From CAWUJT01 sp963922715 (GTDB taxonomy: Bacteria; Pseudomonadota; Alphaproteobacteria; Rhodobacterales; Rhodobacteraceae): a stretch of DNA of 17,528 nucleotides. Shown piece by piece: positions 1 through 8,413 of the stretch. The position numbers were made by a program, and so were the translations under genes. Below the pieces are notes generated by a model that saw only the letters and a program-made list of their open reading frames with translations, was not told the DNA's origin and searched no databases. The stretch covers positions 1 through 17,528 of the forward strand of contig CAWUJT010000045.1 of assembly GCA_963922715.1 (NCBI GenBank). The letters are read 5' to 3'. Each line of letters begins with the position of its first letter. The first letter of the stretch is position 1.

Positions 1-2537
1 TTTCTGCGCGTGCGTTTTTTCCCACCTTTGGCTTGACGCTCCGCAATGACCTCTAACGCGGTCTCCAGCGTGACGGTCTCAGGCACCACATCCTTGGGCA
101 ATGTGGCGTTCAGCTTGCCCCATTTGATGTAAGGCCCATATTTACCGTCCATCACACTGATTGCGCCGCCTTCCTTGGGATGATCGCCAAGCTCCCGCAA
201 AGGCGGTTTCGCGGCCCCTCTGCGTCCGCCGCGGCTTGCGACTTTTTGCGCCAAAAGTTCGACCGCACGGTTCATGCCAACGGTCCAAACCTCGTCGATG
301 CTTTCAAGGTTGGCGTTTGTGCCGCCCTTATCAGAGGTACTTTCGGCATGTTTGATGTACGGTCCATAGCGCCCGATATTGGCCCAAATCGGCACACCAT
401 CTTCTGGATGCGTTCCAATTTTGCGCGGCAAGGCAAGGAGTCGCAGCGCCTGTTCAAGCGTCACATCCTCTGGGGGCCAATCCTTTGGGATCGATTGGCG
501 CGGGGGTTTCTTATTGTCGTTCGTCACCTCCCCGCGCTGCACATAGGGGCCAAACCGGCCCTTATGCAGCCAGATCGCGTTCCCGCCCTCTTCGCCAAGC
601 TTTTTGCCTTCAGGGGCAATCGTGCTGCTGTCTTCCATGCCAGGCGGTCCAAAGGGGCGTGTGTAGCGGCACTCGGGGTAGTTCGAACAGCCAATAAAAG
701 CACCACCTGAACGCGCGGTTTTCATAGACAACTGCCCGATGCCACAATTTGGACAGAGCCTCGGATTGCTGCCATCCCCGGGATCGGGAAAAAGATGCGG
801 CGTCAAAATCTCATTGATCTTCTCCAGAACATCCGTGATGCGCAGCTCTGCGGTGTCATCTACCGCCGCTTTGAACGCGCGCCAAAAGTTGCTCAGAAGA
901 TCTTTATAATCCCGCGTCCCGGCGGAGACATCATCCAGCTCATCCTCCAAAGCGGCGGTAAAATCATAGCCGACATATTGGCGGAAGTAATTGGTGAGAA
1001 AAGCGGTGACCAAACGGCCCTTATCCTCTGGCCGCAAGCGCCCCTTGTCCTTCAGCACATAGCCCCGGTCCTGGATCGTGGTGACGATGGACGCATAGGT
1101 CGAAGGGCGGCCAATGCCGAGTTCTTCCATTTTCTTGACCAGAGTGGCCTCAGTATAGCGCGGCGGCGGCTGGGTGAAATGTTGGTCAGGCGTCACCTGT
1201 TGCGTCTTAAGCGCGTCGTCTTCAGAGACGGCAGGCAAGCGGGTGTGTTCTTCATCTTTGCCATCGTCGTCCCGGCCTTCGGTATAGACTTTGATGAAGC
1301 CCTCAAACAGAACCACTTGACCTGTTGCACGTAGGCCAATCTCATTGCCTTTAGAGGCAATTTCAATGGTCGTGCGTTCAAACCGTGCGGCCTCCATCTG
1401 GCTGGCGATGGAGCGTTTCCAAATCAGATCATAGAGCTTACGTTGATCTGGATCGGACAGGCGCAAATCCTCCGTCGTGCGGCCCATATCCGTGGGGCGA
1501 ATGCATTCATGCGCTTCCTGAGCATTCTTGGCTTTGTTTTTATACATCCGGGGTGATTTGGGTACATAGGCCTTGCCGTATTTGGCTTCAATCACAGTAC
1601 GCGCTGCGTGCACGGCCTCAGGCGCCATGTCGATACCATCTGTACGCATATAGGTGATCAGCCCAGCTTCATAGAGCCTTTGGGCCACACTCATCGTTTG
1701 CCGCGCGCCAAAACTGAATTTACGGCTGGCCTCTTGTTGCAAGGTTGAAGTCATAAAGGGGGCGGCGGGGTTTCGGGTGGCTGGCTTGGCCTCAACAGAC
1801 CGGACAAAAAGGTCTTGGGCCTTGACGGCCTCTACAGCATGTTCTGCCACTGTCTGTGTGTTCAGATCGAATTTCTCCAGCTTCTTGCCGTTCAAACGCA
1901 CAAGTCGTGCCGCAAAATTCTGCCCGCTGGGTGTTTCAAGATGCGCTGTCACCGTCCAGTATTCCTGGGCCTTGAAGGCTTCGATCTCCATTTCCCGGTC
2001 GACAATCAACCGTAAGCTGACAGATTGTACGCGCCCCGCAGAACGTGCGCCAGGCAATTTGCGCCACAGAACTGGGGATAGGTTAAAACCGACGAGATAA
2101 TCCAAGGCCCGCCGCGCAAGATAAGCGTCAACAAGCGGCTTATCCACATCGCGCGGGGCGGCAATGGCTTCTGTCACCGCCGCTTTGGTGATGGCGTTAA
2201 AAACGACGCGGCTTACTTTTGTTGATTTCTTCACAGCCTTACGGTTTTTCAAGGTTTCCAGCAGGTGCCAAGAAATCGCTTCGCCTTCACGATCCGGGTC
2301 TGTGGCCAAGATCAAATCGTCATCGTCTTTGAGCGCATCCGCAATCGCTTTGATATGTTTGCGGCTGTCTGGGGAGACTTCCCATGTCATCGCAAAGTCG
2401 TGGTCTGGATCAACAGAGCCATCTTTCGCGGGCAAATCCCGCACATGCCCGAAGGAGGGGAAAACGGTATAATCCTTGCCTAAGTACCGATTTATGGTTT
2501 TGGCTTTGGCCGGGGATTCAACAACAACAACGGGCAT
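1..2537 (-). CDS. topA: DNA topoisomerase I (TopA), 3' end cut by window edge
   Basis: Type IA topoisomerase that relaxes negative supercoils by passing one strand through a transient break. 845 codons are in the window and the frame runs off base 1, so the C-terminus is missing. The ATG at 2537 gives MPVVVVESPAKAKTI, the usual Toprim start. The acidic triad is in ATDPDREGE (D80, D82, E84). The strand-cleaving tyrosine is Y296 in GLITYMRTDG (codon 1650-1652). A four-cysteine zinc ribbon (CPNC and CSNYPEC, around 670-760) follows the catalytic core. After it come three C-terminal repeats, each with a G(R/K)(F/Y)GPY core, and a Lys/Arg-rich stretch at the edge. No internal stop was seen. It lies downstream of rluB on the same strand, 113 bases away. 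Family assignment is near certain. Confidence 0.97.
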   Translation of the reverse strand, partial: MPVVVVESPAKAKTINRYLGKDYTVFPSFGHVRDLPAKDGSVDPDHDFAMTWEVSPDSRKHIKAIADALKDDDDLILATDPDREGEAISWHLLETLKNRKAVKKSTKVSRVVFNAITKAAVTEAIAAPRDVDKPLVDAYLARRALDYLVGFNLSPVLWRKLPGARSAGRVQSVSLRLIVDREMEIEAFKAQEYWTVTAHLETPSGQNFAARLVRLNGKKLEKFDLNTQTVAEHAVEAVKAQDLFVRSVEAKPATRNPAAPFMTSTLQQEASRKFSFGARQTMSVAQRLYEAGLITYMRTDGIDMAPEAVHAARTVIEAKYGKAYVPKSPRMYKNKAKNAQEAHECIRPTDMGRTTEDLRLSDPDQRKLYDLIWKRSIASQMEAARFERTTIEIASKGNEIGLRATGQVVLFEGFIKVYTEGRDDDGKDEEHTRLPAVSEDDALKTQQVTPDQHFTQPPPRYTEATLVKKMEELGIGRPSTYASIVTTIQDRGYVLKDKGRLRPEDKGRLVTAFLTNYFRQYVGYDFTAALEDELDDVSAGTRDYKDLLSNFWRAFKAAVDDTAELRITDVLEKINEILTPHLFPDPGDGSNPRLCPNCGIGQLSMKTARSGGAFIGCSNYPECRYTRPFGPPGMEDSSTIAPEGKKLGEEGGNAIWLHKGRFGPYVQRGEVTNDNKKPPRQSIPKDWPPEDVTLEQALRLLALPRKIGTHPEDGVPIWANIGRYGPYIKHAESTSDKGGTNANLESIDEVWTVGMNRAVELLAQKVASRGGRRGAAKPPLRELGDHPKEGGAISVMDGKYGPYIKWGKLNATLPKDVVPETVTLETALEVIAERQAKGGKKRTRR

Positions 2538-2607
2538 CAATAATCTCAAAGTCTCTCAAATGCTCAGGTATGCAAATTCTTCACTACGTCAAGCAGCGCC
2601 ACTTGGC

Positions 2608-2639
2608 GAGGCATCAAGACATTTGTCAACCCATGCCTC
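2608..2639. other. Imperfect inverted repeat between rluB and topA
   Basis: Arms GAGGCAT (2608-2614) and ATGCCTC (2633-2639) pair perfectly, and a smaller GACA/TGTC stem lies inside the loop. It starts 12 bases after the rluB stop on the minus strand. No T-run follows on that strand, so it is a poor intrinsic terminator; it could be a weak attenuator or chance. This is the only structure I see in the 113-base gap that must also carry any topA promoter. Confidence 0.3.
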
Positions 2640-2650
2640 TTTAAGAAACG

Positions 2651-3388
2651 CTATCCGCCTATAAACTTACCCAGCTGGTCTTTTAAAACGCGCGCTTTAA
2701 TTTCTTCGACCGATCCTGGTGCGAGTTTACCCAATTGAAAGGGCCCATAGCTGATACGGATCAGACGGTTAACGGTCAGGCCAATGGCCTCCATTGCACG
2801 CCGTATCTCTCGGTTGCGGCCTTCGCGCAACCCAACCGTGAGCCAAGCATTCGCCCCTTGTTGCCGGTCAAGATGCACCTGCATCGGGCGAAATTTCTCC
2901 CCATCCACCTCGACGCCCTTCAGAAGCGGGGCAAAGCTGTCTGCATTCGGTTGACCGTGAATCCGAACCCGGTAACGCCGTAACCAGCCTGTTGAGGGCA
3001 GTTCAAGTTGGCGTTTCAGCGCGCCATCGTTCGTCAACAGCAACAATCCTTCGGATGTGAGATCCAACCGCCCGATGCTCATCACCCGCGGCATTTCAGG
3101 CGGGAGCGCCTCGAAAACCGTCTTGCGCCCCTTTTCATCCTGTGTGGTGGTCACCTCCCCAATCGGTTTATGATAGAGCCACAGCCGCGTCGGCTCCGCC
3201 CCCACAAGAGGTTTGCCATCGACGGCAATCTGATCTGATGGGCTAACGTTGTAGGCCGGTGTCTCAAGGCGCTGCCCATTGACAGAAACGCGTCCTGCCA
3301 AAATCAAGGCTTCCGCACCCCGACGCGAGGCAACGCCGGCGCGCGCCAGCACTTTTGCAATACGCCCTGATTGAGATGGATTGGTCAT
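2651..3388 (-). CDS. rluB: 23S rRNA pseudouridine synthase, RluB/RsuA family
   Basis: Converts a uridine of 23S rRNA (U2605 in E. coli numbering for RluB) to pseudouridine. The 245-residue protein has an N-terminal S4 RNA-binding domain (about residues 8-55, with RIAKVLARAGVASRR and AGRVSVNG). The RsuA/RluB/E/F catalytic domain follows, with GRLDLTSEGLLLLTNDG at 106-122; D109 is the expected catalytic aspartate. The later R-E-G-R-N-R-E-I-R-R block is also typical of this family. Length is normal, with no long disordered tail. The ATG at 3388 gives MTNPSQSG directly before the S4 domain, although no clear Shine-Dalgarno precedes it. It is divergent from tadA across 80 bases. RluB rather than RluE/F is inferred from the S4 domain plus general similarity. 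Confidence 0.93.
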   Translation of the reverse strand: MTNPSQSGRIAKVLARAGVASRRGAEALILAGRVSVNGQRLETPAYNVSPSDQIAVDGKPLVGAEPTRLWLYHKPIGEVTTTQDEKGRKTVFEALPPEMPRVMSIGRLDLTSEGLLLLTNDGALKRQLELPSTGWLRRYRVRIHGQPNADSFAPLLKGVEVDGEKFRPMQVHLDRQQGANAWLTVGLREGRNREIRRAMEAIGLTVNRLIRISYGPFQLGKLAPGSVEEIKARVLKDQLGKFIGG

Positions 3389-3468
3389 CGGAGGGCGCTA
3401 ACATGACGGGGACGGAATGAAAAGCGCCCAGGCTTGTTCTTTGCCCAAAGCCATGGCAGATCCCAACC
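3389..3468. promoter_or_regulatory. Divergent intergenic region rluB / tadA
   Basis: These 80 bases must carry the start signals for both flanking genes. I see an inverted repeat GGGCGC (3393-3398) / GCGCCC (3424-3429) with a 25-base gap, but no convincing -35/-10 pair and no strong Shine-Dalgarno on either side. The promoter role is inferred from gene orientation only. Confidence 0.35.
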
Positions 3469-3909
3469 ATGGGTTTTCACTCCTATATGCCACTTGCGCT
3501 TGCAGAAGCGCGGGCCGCCGCAAAGCGCGGAGAAGTTCCCGTGGGTGCCGTGATCGTGTCCCCCAAAGGCGTGATCCTGTCTCAAGCTGGGAACGAAACA
3601 CGCCGCCGTGCCGATCCCACTGCACATGCTGAAATGCTGGCCATTCGCCGCACAGAGGTAGAACGGCTGGTTGACGCTTCGATCTGGGTGACGCTAGAGC
3701 CCTGTGCGATGTGCGCCATGGCCATCAGCCATGCACGGCTTGCACGGCTCTATTTTGGGGCTGCCGATCCGAAATCGGGGGGCGTGTTGCATGGTGCGAA
3801 AATTTACACGCACCCACAAACCCATCATAAGCCTGACGTGTACGAAGGCATTGATGCCGCCGCGTGCAGCGCTTTGCTCAGGGCGTTTTTTGCGCAGCGA
3901 CGGCGGTGA
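3469..3909 (+). CDS. tadA: tRNA-specific adenosine deaminase TadA
   Basis: Zinc-dependent deaminase that makes inosine at wobble position 34 of tRNA-Arg(ACG). The 146-residue protein has the cytidine/deoxycytidylate deaminase fold. HAEMLAIR supplies zinc ligand H53 and proton-shuttling E55, and PCAMCAMAI supplies ligands C79 and C82. The N-terminal helix followed by GEVPVGAVIV, and the late YFGAADPKSGG segment, fit TadA rather than a free-base deaminase. The start at 3469 keeps FHSYMPLALAEA, the normal first helix; an ATG at 3453 is out of frame. The stop at 3907-3909 lies two bases before the ATG of the next gene, so the pair is probably co-transcribed. Identification is secure. Confidence 0.96.
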   Translation: MGFHSYMPLALAEARAAAKRGEVPVGAVIVSPKGVILSQAGNETRRRADPTAHAEMLAIRRTEVERLVDASIWVTLEPCAMCAMAISHARLARLYFGAADPKSGGVLHGAKIYTHPQTHHKPDVYEGIDAAACSALLRAFFAQRRR

Positions 3910-3911
3910 CG

Positions 3912-4922
3912 ATGCAACCAGGGACGCGCAATACCATCACAGATGTCGACGGTCTCCTTGTTGGCAACGCCCAGGATGCAACACTCAAATCCGGGGTCAC
4001 TGTGCTGACAGCAAGACAACCCTTTACCGCTGCCGTGCATGTCATGGGCGGTGCCCCCGGCACGCGAGAGACAGACCTTCTGGCCCCCGATAAAATTGTG
4101 CAAGAGGTGGATGCCTTGGTGCTATCCGGCGGCTCGGCGTTTGGTCTTGGCGCAGCGGAAGGTGTCATGGCGGGATTGCACGCAAGCGGGCGTGGATTTG
4201 CCGTAGGTGATCAGCGGGTTCCGATTGTGCCTGCTGCCATTTTGTTTGACTTGCTGAACGGCGGGGCAAAAGACTGGATACAGTCGCCCTATCCTGCCCT
4301 TGGACTTGCAGCCTACAGGGCCGCTGGGCAGGATATGGACTTGGGCTCTATCGGGGCTGGAACAGGGGCAACAACGGCCACACTCAAAGGGGGCTTGGGC
4401 ACAGCCTCTGTGGTCTTGTCAAATGGCCTGACGGTGGGGGCGCTGGTGGCCGTGAATGCTTTGGGCTCTGTCGTGATGGGCGACGGACCACAGTTTTGGG
4501 CAGCCCCCTGGGAGGGTGGAGCAGAGTTCGGGGGGCTCGGTATCGGGAAACCACCTGCACCGGGTCAAGAGTTGCCGCTGAAGGTTCCCTCGCAAGGATC
4601 AGCGACCACGATTGGTATCGTCGCAACAGATGCACGGCTGACGCAAGCACAGGCACAACGGATGGCGGTCGCCGCCCATGATGGGCTGGCACGGGCGATT
4701 GTACCCAGCCACACGCCACTCGATGGTGATCTGGTTTTCGCCGCCGCAACGGGGACGCACCCTTTAGACCTAACCGTCCCCGATGTTCTTGTCATTGGCC
4801 ATGCTGCGGCGACCTGTATGGCCCGCGCGATTGCCCGTGGCGTTTACATGGCCACGCCCGCCCCGAAAGACCCAAAGCCCACATGGCGCGCAAAATGGGG
4901 AACGCCCAATCCTTCCACGTGA
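3912..4922 (+). CDS. P1 family (S58, DmpA-like) N-terminal-nucleophile peptidase
   Basis: Member of the DmpA/BapA aminopeptidase family, self-processing Ntn hydrolases some of which cleave beta-amino acids or D-amino acids from peptides. The 336-residue protein shows the family's N-terminal NTITDVDGLLVG, the VLSGGSAFGLGAAEGV block (70-85), GSIGAGTGA (146-153) and the ATTIGIVATDARL segment. By analogy with DmpA cleavage before Ser250, autoproteolysis is predicted before T232. I place the start at ATG 3912, right after the tadA stop. A longer in-frame opening at 3864 would overlap tadA, and a GTG at 3906 is also possible. There is no signal peptide, so it is probably cytoplasmic. Its stop is one base from the end of the convergent oxidoreductase gene. 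The true substrate is unknown. Confidence 0.88.
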   Translation: MQPGTRNTITDVDGLLVGNAQDATLKSGVTVLTARQPFTAAVHVMGGAPGTRETDLLAPDKIVQEVDALVLSGGSAFGLGAAEGVMAGLHASGRGFAVGDQRVPIVPAAILFDLLNGGAKDWIQSPYPALGLAAYRAAGQDMDLGSIGAGTGATTATLKGGLGTASVVLSNGLTVGALVAVNALGSVVMGDGPQFWAAPWEGGAEFGGLGIGKPPAPGQELPLKVPSQGSATTIGIVATDARLTQAQAQRMAVAAHDGLARAIVPSHTPLDGDLVFAAATGTHPLDLTVPDVLVIGHAAATCMARAIARGVYMATPAPKDPKPTWRAKWGTPNPST

Positions 4923-4923
4923 A

Positions 4924-6234
4924 TTATCTTGGCCCTTTCGGACGCGTGAGCCAATCCCCCAAAGCGCCTGCCGCCATAGCCGCATTAGTGATCAAGCCTC
5001 CCAGAAAACGTCCTCCCGGCAACGCTTGAACCGGTAACGCGGCCAGAGTGTTAAACCGTTCTGGATGGCCCAACAGATGTTCTGCAACCGCGCGCCCGGC
5101 ATGGGGTGCCAGGGCAAGACCATGACCGGAATAGCCACCCGCGATGAAAAGCCCGGGGGAAGCTTGGGCGATATAGGGCAACCGTGTGGGTGTAACAGCG
5201 AGCGTTCCCCCCCAAGCATGGGTGATGTCGGCCTTTGCATAGTGCGGATAAACCCGCGCCAGATTGCTTCGCACTTTTGCGGCAATATCACGTGGAAAAC
5301 GCCGCCCGTAACTTTCTCCACCGCCATAGAGAAGTCGGCCATCCTCTGTTTGCCAGAAATAATTTACCACAAAACGACTGTCGGATACAGCAAGACGATC
5401 CTGCATCGGGGGCGGATCAAGCGGTTCTGTAACAGCGATATAATTGTTGAGCGGTAGTATGCGCGCGCCACTGGCGCGTGTCAGCTGCGCACCCAATCCA
5501 TTCGTCGCTTGAAGCACTGTTCGTGCTTTGACACTGGCCTGTCGTGTCGTGACCTGCCAATGGTCTTTTTGTCTGTCAAGTCTGAGGACTTCGCTGCGTT
5601 CATATATCCACGCATCAGCACTCCGCGCCACCTGCCCTAAAGCCAAGGTGACAGCCAACGGATGACAAAACCCAGCGCCAGGATCGAGAACTCCACCTAG
5701 ATAGGCGCGCGTACCGATACGACCGATGACCTCATCTTGAGAGAGGACTTGGGTTTCATACCCATAATGATCAGCGATCCAACGGGTGTTTTCTAGGCTC
5801 TGTTCAACATCACCTCGGGTGAGCGCAGCGTTCAGTATCCCGTATTGTAACTTTGCCTCTGGCACATGCGTGGCGATGAATTCATAAAGCCAGGCTTTGG
5901 CTGTTTCCGTCTCCTGCCAAATCGCGCGGGCTGTTGCCTTACCCAAATGATGTGCCAACTTGCGTTGCGCCCAGTTCAGGCCAGAGCCAATTTGACCGCC
6001 GCTGCGCCCTGAGGCACCCCAACCGACCCTGGCCGCCTCTAACACAATAACGGAAAGCCCACCTTGAGATGCATGTAACGCCGCGGATAGCCCGGTCAAA
6101 CCGCCACCGATCACACAAAGATCGGCGGTCATCTGGCCCTGTGCTTGCGGCCAAGGCTTGGGCGCTGGCAGAAGATGCGCGTAATAGCTTTGCGGGTGAC
6201 GGTCTAGGGGATCGTTTGCATGTAAGTGAGTCAT
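4924..6234 (-). CDS. FAD-dependent oxidoreductase, DAO family (PuuB-like)
   Basis: D-amino-acid-oxidase-type flavoenzyme. Relatives such as PuuB oxidise gamma-glutamylputrescine to an aldehyde, and others oxidise secondary or N-substituted amino acids. The 436-residue protein has the Rossmann FAD motif LCVIGGGLTGLSAA (about 39-52), the GWGASGRSGGQIG segment (71-83) common in PuuB-like enzymes, and a C-terminal IAGGYSGHGLALAPHAGR block that closes the flavin site. The ATG at 6234 is chosen because it overlaps the ligase stop as ATGA; an upstream in-frame start at 6264 would overlap that gene by 34 bases. Translational coupling to the gamma-glutamyl ligase argues that its substrate is a gamma-glutamylated amine. 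Exact substrate unproven. Confidence 0.88.
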   Translation of the reverse strand: MTHLHANDPLDRHPQSYYAHLLPAPKPWPQAQGQMTADLCVIGGGLTGLSAALHASQGGLSVIVLEAARVGWGASGRSGGQIGSGLNWAQRKLAHHLGKATARAIWQETETAKAWLYEFIATHVPEAKLQYGILNAALTRGDVEQSLENTRWIADHYGYETQVLSQDEVIGRIGTRAYLGGVLDPGAGFCHPLAVTLALGQVARSADAWIYERSEVLRLDRQKDHWQVTTRQASVKARTVLQATNGLGAQLTRASGARILPLNNYIAVTEPLDPPPMQDRLAVSDSRFVVNYFWQTEDGRLLYGGGESYGRRFPRDIAAKVRSNLARVYPHYAKADITHAWGGTLAVTPTRLPYIAQASPGLFIAGGYSGHGLALAPHAGRAVAEHLLGHPERFNTLAALPVQALPGGRFLGGLITNAAMAAGALGDWLTRPKGPR

Positions 6235-7586
6235 ACATTCAGCAAGAGATGTTCGCGTTCCCATGGGCTAATCTCTTGTAAAAAAGCGCGATACTCCAGC
6301 TCTTTGACGGAACGGTAAATCCGCGTAAAGCTATGACCCAAAATGCCATGAAGCGCTTCGGCGTTGGCAAAGAGATCAAGGGCCTCGGACATGTTACGTG
6401 GTATACCCGCCTGACTGGAATACGCGTCGCCTGTGAACTCCAAACTGGGTGAAATATGCCCCACAAGTCCCAGATACCCGCACGCTAGAGATGCCGCGAT
6501 TCCGAGATAAGGGTTACAGTCCATACCTGCAATCCGGTTTTCAACACGGCGACTTTCCGGGGAGGATAGGGGCACGCGCAAGCCCGTGGTCCGGTTGTCC
6601 CGCCCCCATTCGAGGTTTATCGGCGCGGCAAAATCGGGCACATAGCGGCGATAAGAGTTTACGTAAGGTGCCAGCAACGCAATTACAGCAGGCAGATGGC
6701 GCTGCATGCCGCCGATAAAGTGGATAAAGGCCGGTGTTTCTTGGCCCTGGTCATCCGAAAATATATTCTTGCCGGAACTATGATCCACCACGGAATGATG
6801 AATGTGCATGGCACTGCCGGGTTCATCCTGGATCGGTTTGGCCATGAAGGTGGCATAACAGCCATGGCGCAAAGCCGCTTCGCGGATCATGCGTTTGAAG
6901 TAGAAGATTTCATCGGCAAGCTTCACAGGATCGCCATGGCGCAGATTCATTTCGATTTGGGCTGAACCACCCTCTTGTACGATACCATCAATCTCTAGCC
7001 CCATGCTTTCCGCGAAATCGTAGATGTCGTCTATGACCGGGCCATATTCATCAACCGCTGACATCGAATAGGCCTGACGCGCGGCAGCTGGTCGGCCAGA
7101 GCGCCCAGTCGGCGGGATGACTGGTTGCGCAGGGTCAACGTTGCGCGCCACGAGGTAGAACTCCATCTCAGGCGCAACAATCGGTCGCCATCCTTTCGCA
7201 TGATAAAGGTCGACAACACCTCGCAGCACATTGCGTGGCGCAATCGACACAGCCGATCCATCTTGGTGAAACATATCATGGATGATTTGCAACGTCCAAT
7301 CCGCGGTCCAGGGGGCTGCACGCGCAGTGGACAAATCTGGGCTGACAATCATGTCAGGTTCTAGGAACGGGCCCTCCCCGTCGTCGGCCCAGTCGCCTGT
7401 GATGGTTTGCTGGAAAATGGAACTGGGAAGATAAAACTGGCTTTGTTTGACAAATTTTGAGGCCGGCATCGCCTTGCCGCGGGCAATCCCCGAAAGATCG
7501 GCCACCATACATTCAACTTCATCAAGCTTATGGCCTTTAAGATAGGCCTGGGCATGGTCAGGCAATTGTGTATACCAATCAGCCAT
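6231..7586 (-). CDS. Glutamine-synthetase-family gamma-glutamyl amine ligase (PuuA-like)
   Basis: ATP-dependent ligase joining the gamma-carboxyl of glutamate to an amine. The 451-residue protein has the small beta-grasp N-domain with VADLSGIARGKAMPAS (28-43), typical of PuuA-like rather than true nitrogen-assimilation GlnA. The catalytic domain shows APEMEFYL (E140, E142), QEGGSAQIEMNL (E205, E212), MHIHHS (H261, H263), RDNRTTGLRVP (R329 region) and ENRIAGMDCNPYL. The GlnA adenylylation-type C-terminal loop was not recognised. It overlaps the amidotransferase gene by 8 bases upstream and the oxidoreductase by 4 bases downstream. Candidate substrates are putrescine, another amine or a basic amino acid. 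Housekeeping glutamine synthetase is unlikely in this setting. Confidence 0.88.
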   Translation of the reverse strand: MADWYTQLPDHAQAYLKGHKLDEVECMVADLSGIARGKAMPASKFVKQSQFYLPSSIFQQTITGDWADDGEGPFLEPDMIVSPDLSTARAAPWTADWTLQIIHDMFHQDGSAVSIAPRNVLRGVVDLYHAKGWRPIVAPEMEFYLVARNVDPAQPVIPPTGRSGRPAAARQAYSMSAVDEYGPVIDDIYDFAESMGLEIDGIVQEGGSAQIEMNLRHGDPVKLADEIFYFKRMIREAALRHGCYATFMAKPIQDEPGSAMHIHHSVVDHSSGKNIFSDDQGQETPAFIHFIGGMQRHLPAVIALLAPYVNSYRRYVPDFAAPINLEWGRDNRTTGLRVPLSSPESRRVENRIAGMDCNPYLGIAASLACGYLGLVGHISPSLEFTGDAYSSQAGIPRNMSEALDLFANAEALHGILGHSFTRIYRSVKELEYRAFLQEISPWEREHLLLNV

Positions 7587-8268
7587 TTTGAGTTCGCTTA
7601 AAAAAGTCCCCTAGATACTGGGCAAGACGGGCTTGATCAACAGGTTTAGCGGTTTGTGTGAGGGCTTGGTCCATTCGGTCATCTGGGTAATCTTTTGTAC
7701 CACGACGGGTTTTCACCATCTCCGTAATCAGAGCGTTTGAGAACTCTGGATGCGGCTGCAATGTGAGGATATGGTTGCCATAGGCCAGGGCTGCATGCAT
7801 GCAAAAGTTGGATCGTCCAATCGTACGCGCCCCAGACGGCATTTCGACGACTTGATCTTGATGCCACGTGTTAAGTGCAATTTGACCGAGACCCTCGAGA
7901 ACATAGCTGTGTCGGCCAAGGCCCCACCCGCCGGAGAATTTTTCAACCCGCCCGCCTAGGGCTTGCGCGATCACCTGATGACCAAAGCAAATACCAACCA
8001 TAGGTCGCTGTGCGGCATGCGCAGATCGGATGAACGTCTCTAACGGAGAAATAAATGGGTGATCTTCATATACCCCATGTTTGGAGCCCGTCAGCAACCA
8101 ACCGTCACAAACCTCAACACTTTCTGGGAGGTTCATATGTACAACATCAAAACTTTGAAAGCTTAGCCCCTGCTCTGTCAGAAGGCTTTTGAACATATCG
8201 TCGAAATCCCCAAAGCGTTTTGCCACAGAAGAATCCATATGGCCACACTGCAAGATCCCTATATTCAT
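7579..8268 (-). CDS. Class I glutamine amidotransferase (GATase1)
   Basis: Stand-alone GATase1-domain protein of 229 residues. The nucleophile is C94 in GICFGHQ, and the catalytic His/Glu pair is H173 and E175 in QPHPEFS; GSKHGVYED (61-69) matches the oxyanion-side loop region. In Puu-type pathways a GATase1 hydrolase (PuuD) releases the product from its gamma-glutamyl carrier, and its place before the ligase suggests a similar job. The sequence looks closer to the GMP-synthase-like GATase group than to PuuD proper, so the role is inference. The start is ATG 8268, preceded by AAGGTG at good spacing. It overlaps the ligase gene by 8 bases and is separated from the permease genes by 145 bases, so it may have its own promoter. 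Confidence 0.88.
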   Translation of the reverse strand: MNIGILQCGHMDSSVAKRFGDFDDMFKSLLTEQGLSFQSFDVVHMNLPESVEVCDGWLLTGSKHGVYEDHPFISPLETFIRSAHAAQRPMVGICFGHQVIAQALGGRVEKFSGGWGLGRHSYVLEGLGQIALNTWHQDQVVEMPSGARTIGRSNFCMHAALAYGNHILTLQPHPEFSNALITEMVKTRRGTKDYPDDRMDQALTQTAKPVDQARLAQYLGDFFKRTQNG

Positions 8269-8413
8269 ACGACACCTTTTGATTGCAATTATTGCAGCCT
8301 AAGCCGCCCCAAGTCTTCGAACAAGGAATATCGTACATCCAAATAAAATTGAAAAAGAGATGTCTGTTGAAAATCTTTGGTCAAACGCTTTTGCGTATGC
8401 ACCCTGAAAATGT
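8269..8413 (-). promoter_or_regulatory. Gap between permease and amidotransferase genes, with palindrome
   Basis: This 145-base gap is the only long break in the transporter/catabolic block. It holds a 13-base palindrome with a central odd base, TGCAATTATTGCA, at 8284-8296, sixteen bases upstream of the amidotransferase ATG, which could be an operator. A small ACGC-TTTT-GCGT stem-loop lies nearer the permease end. I cannot identify a good -10 box, so a second promoter here is only inferred from the gap. Confidence 0.35.

Noticed and set aside
180..1334. Long plus-strand open frames (180-710, 795-1334) opposite topA
   Set aside because: They lie antisense to the continuous topA frame, show no recognisable protein features, and are explained by the codon bias of the real gene.
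2601..2629. TTGACA on the minus strand (2624-2629) as the topA -35 box
   Set aside because: The sequence 17 bases downstream (CCAAGT) does not resemble a -10 box, and the hexamer lies inside an inverted repeat.
7125..7364. Possible small gene within the ligase locus on the plus strand
   Set aside because: It is a shadow of the PuuA-like ligase frame with no features of its own.
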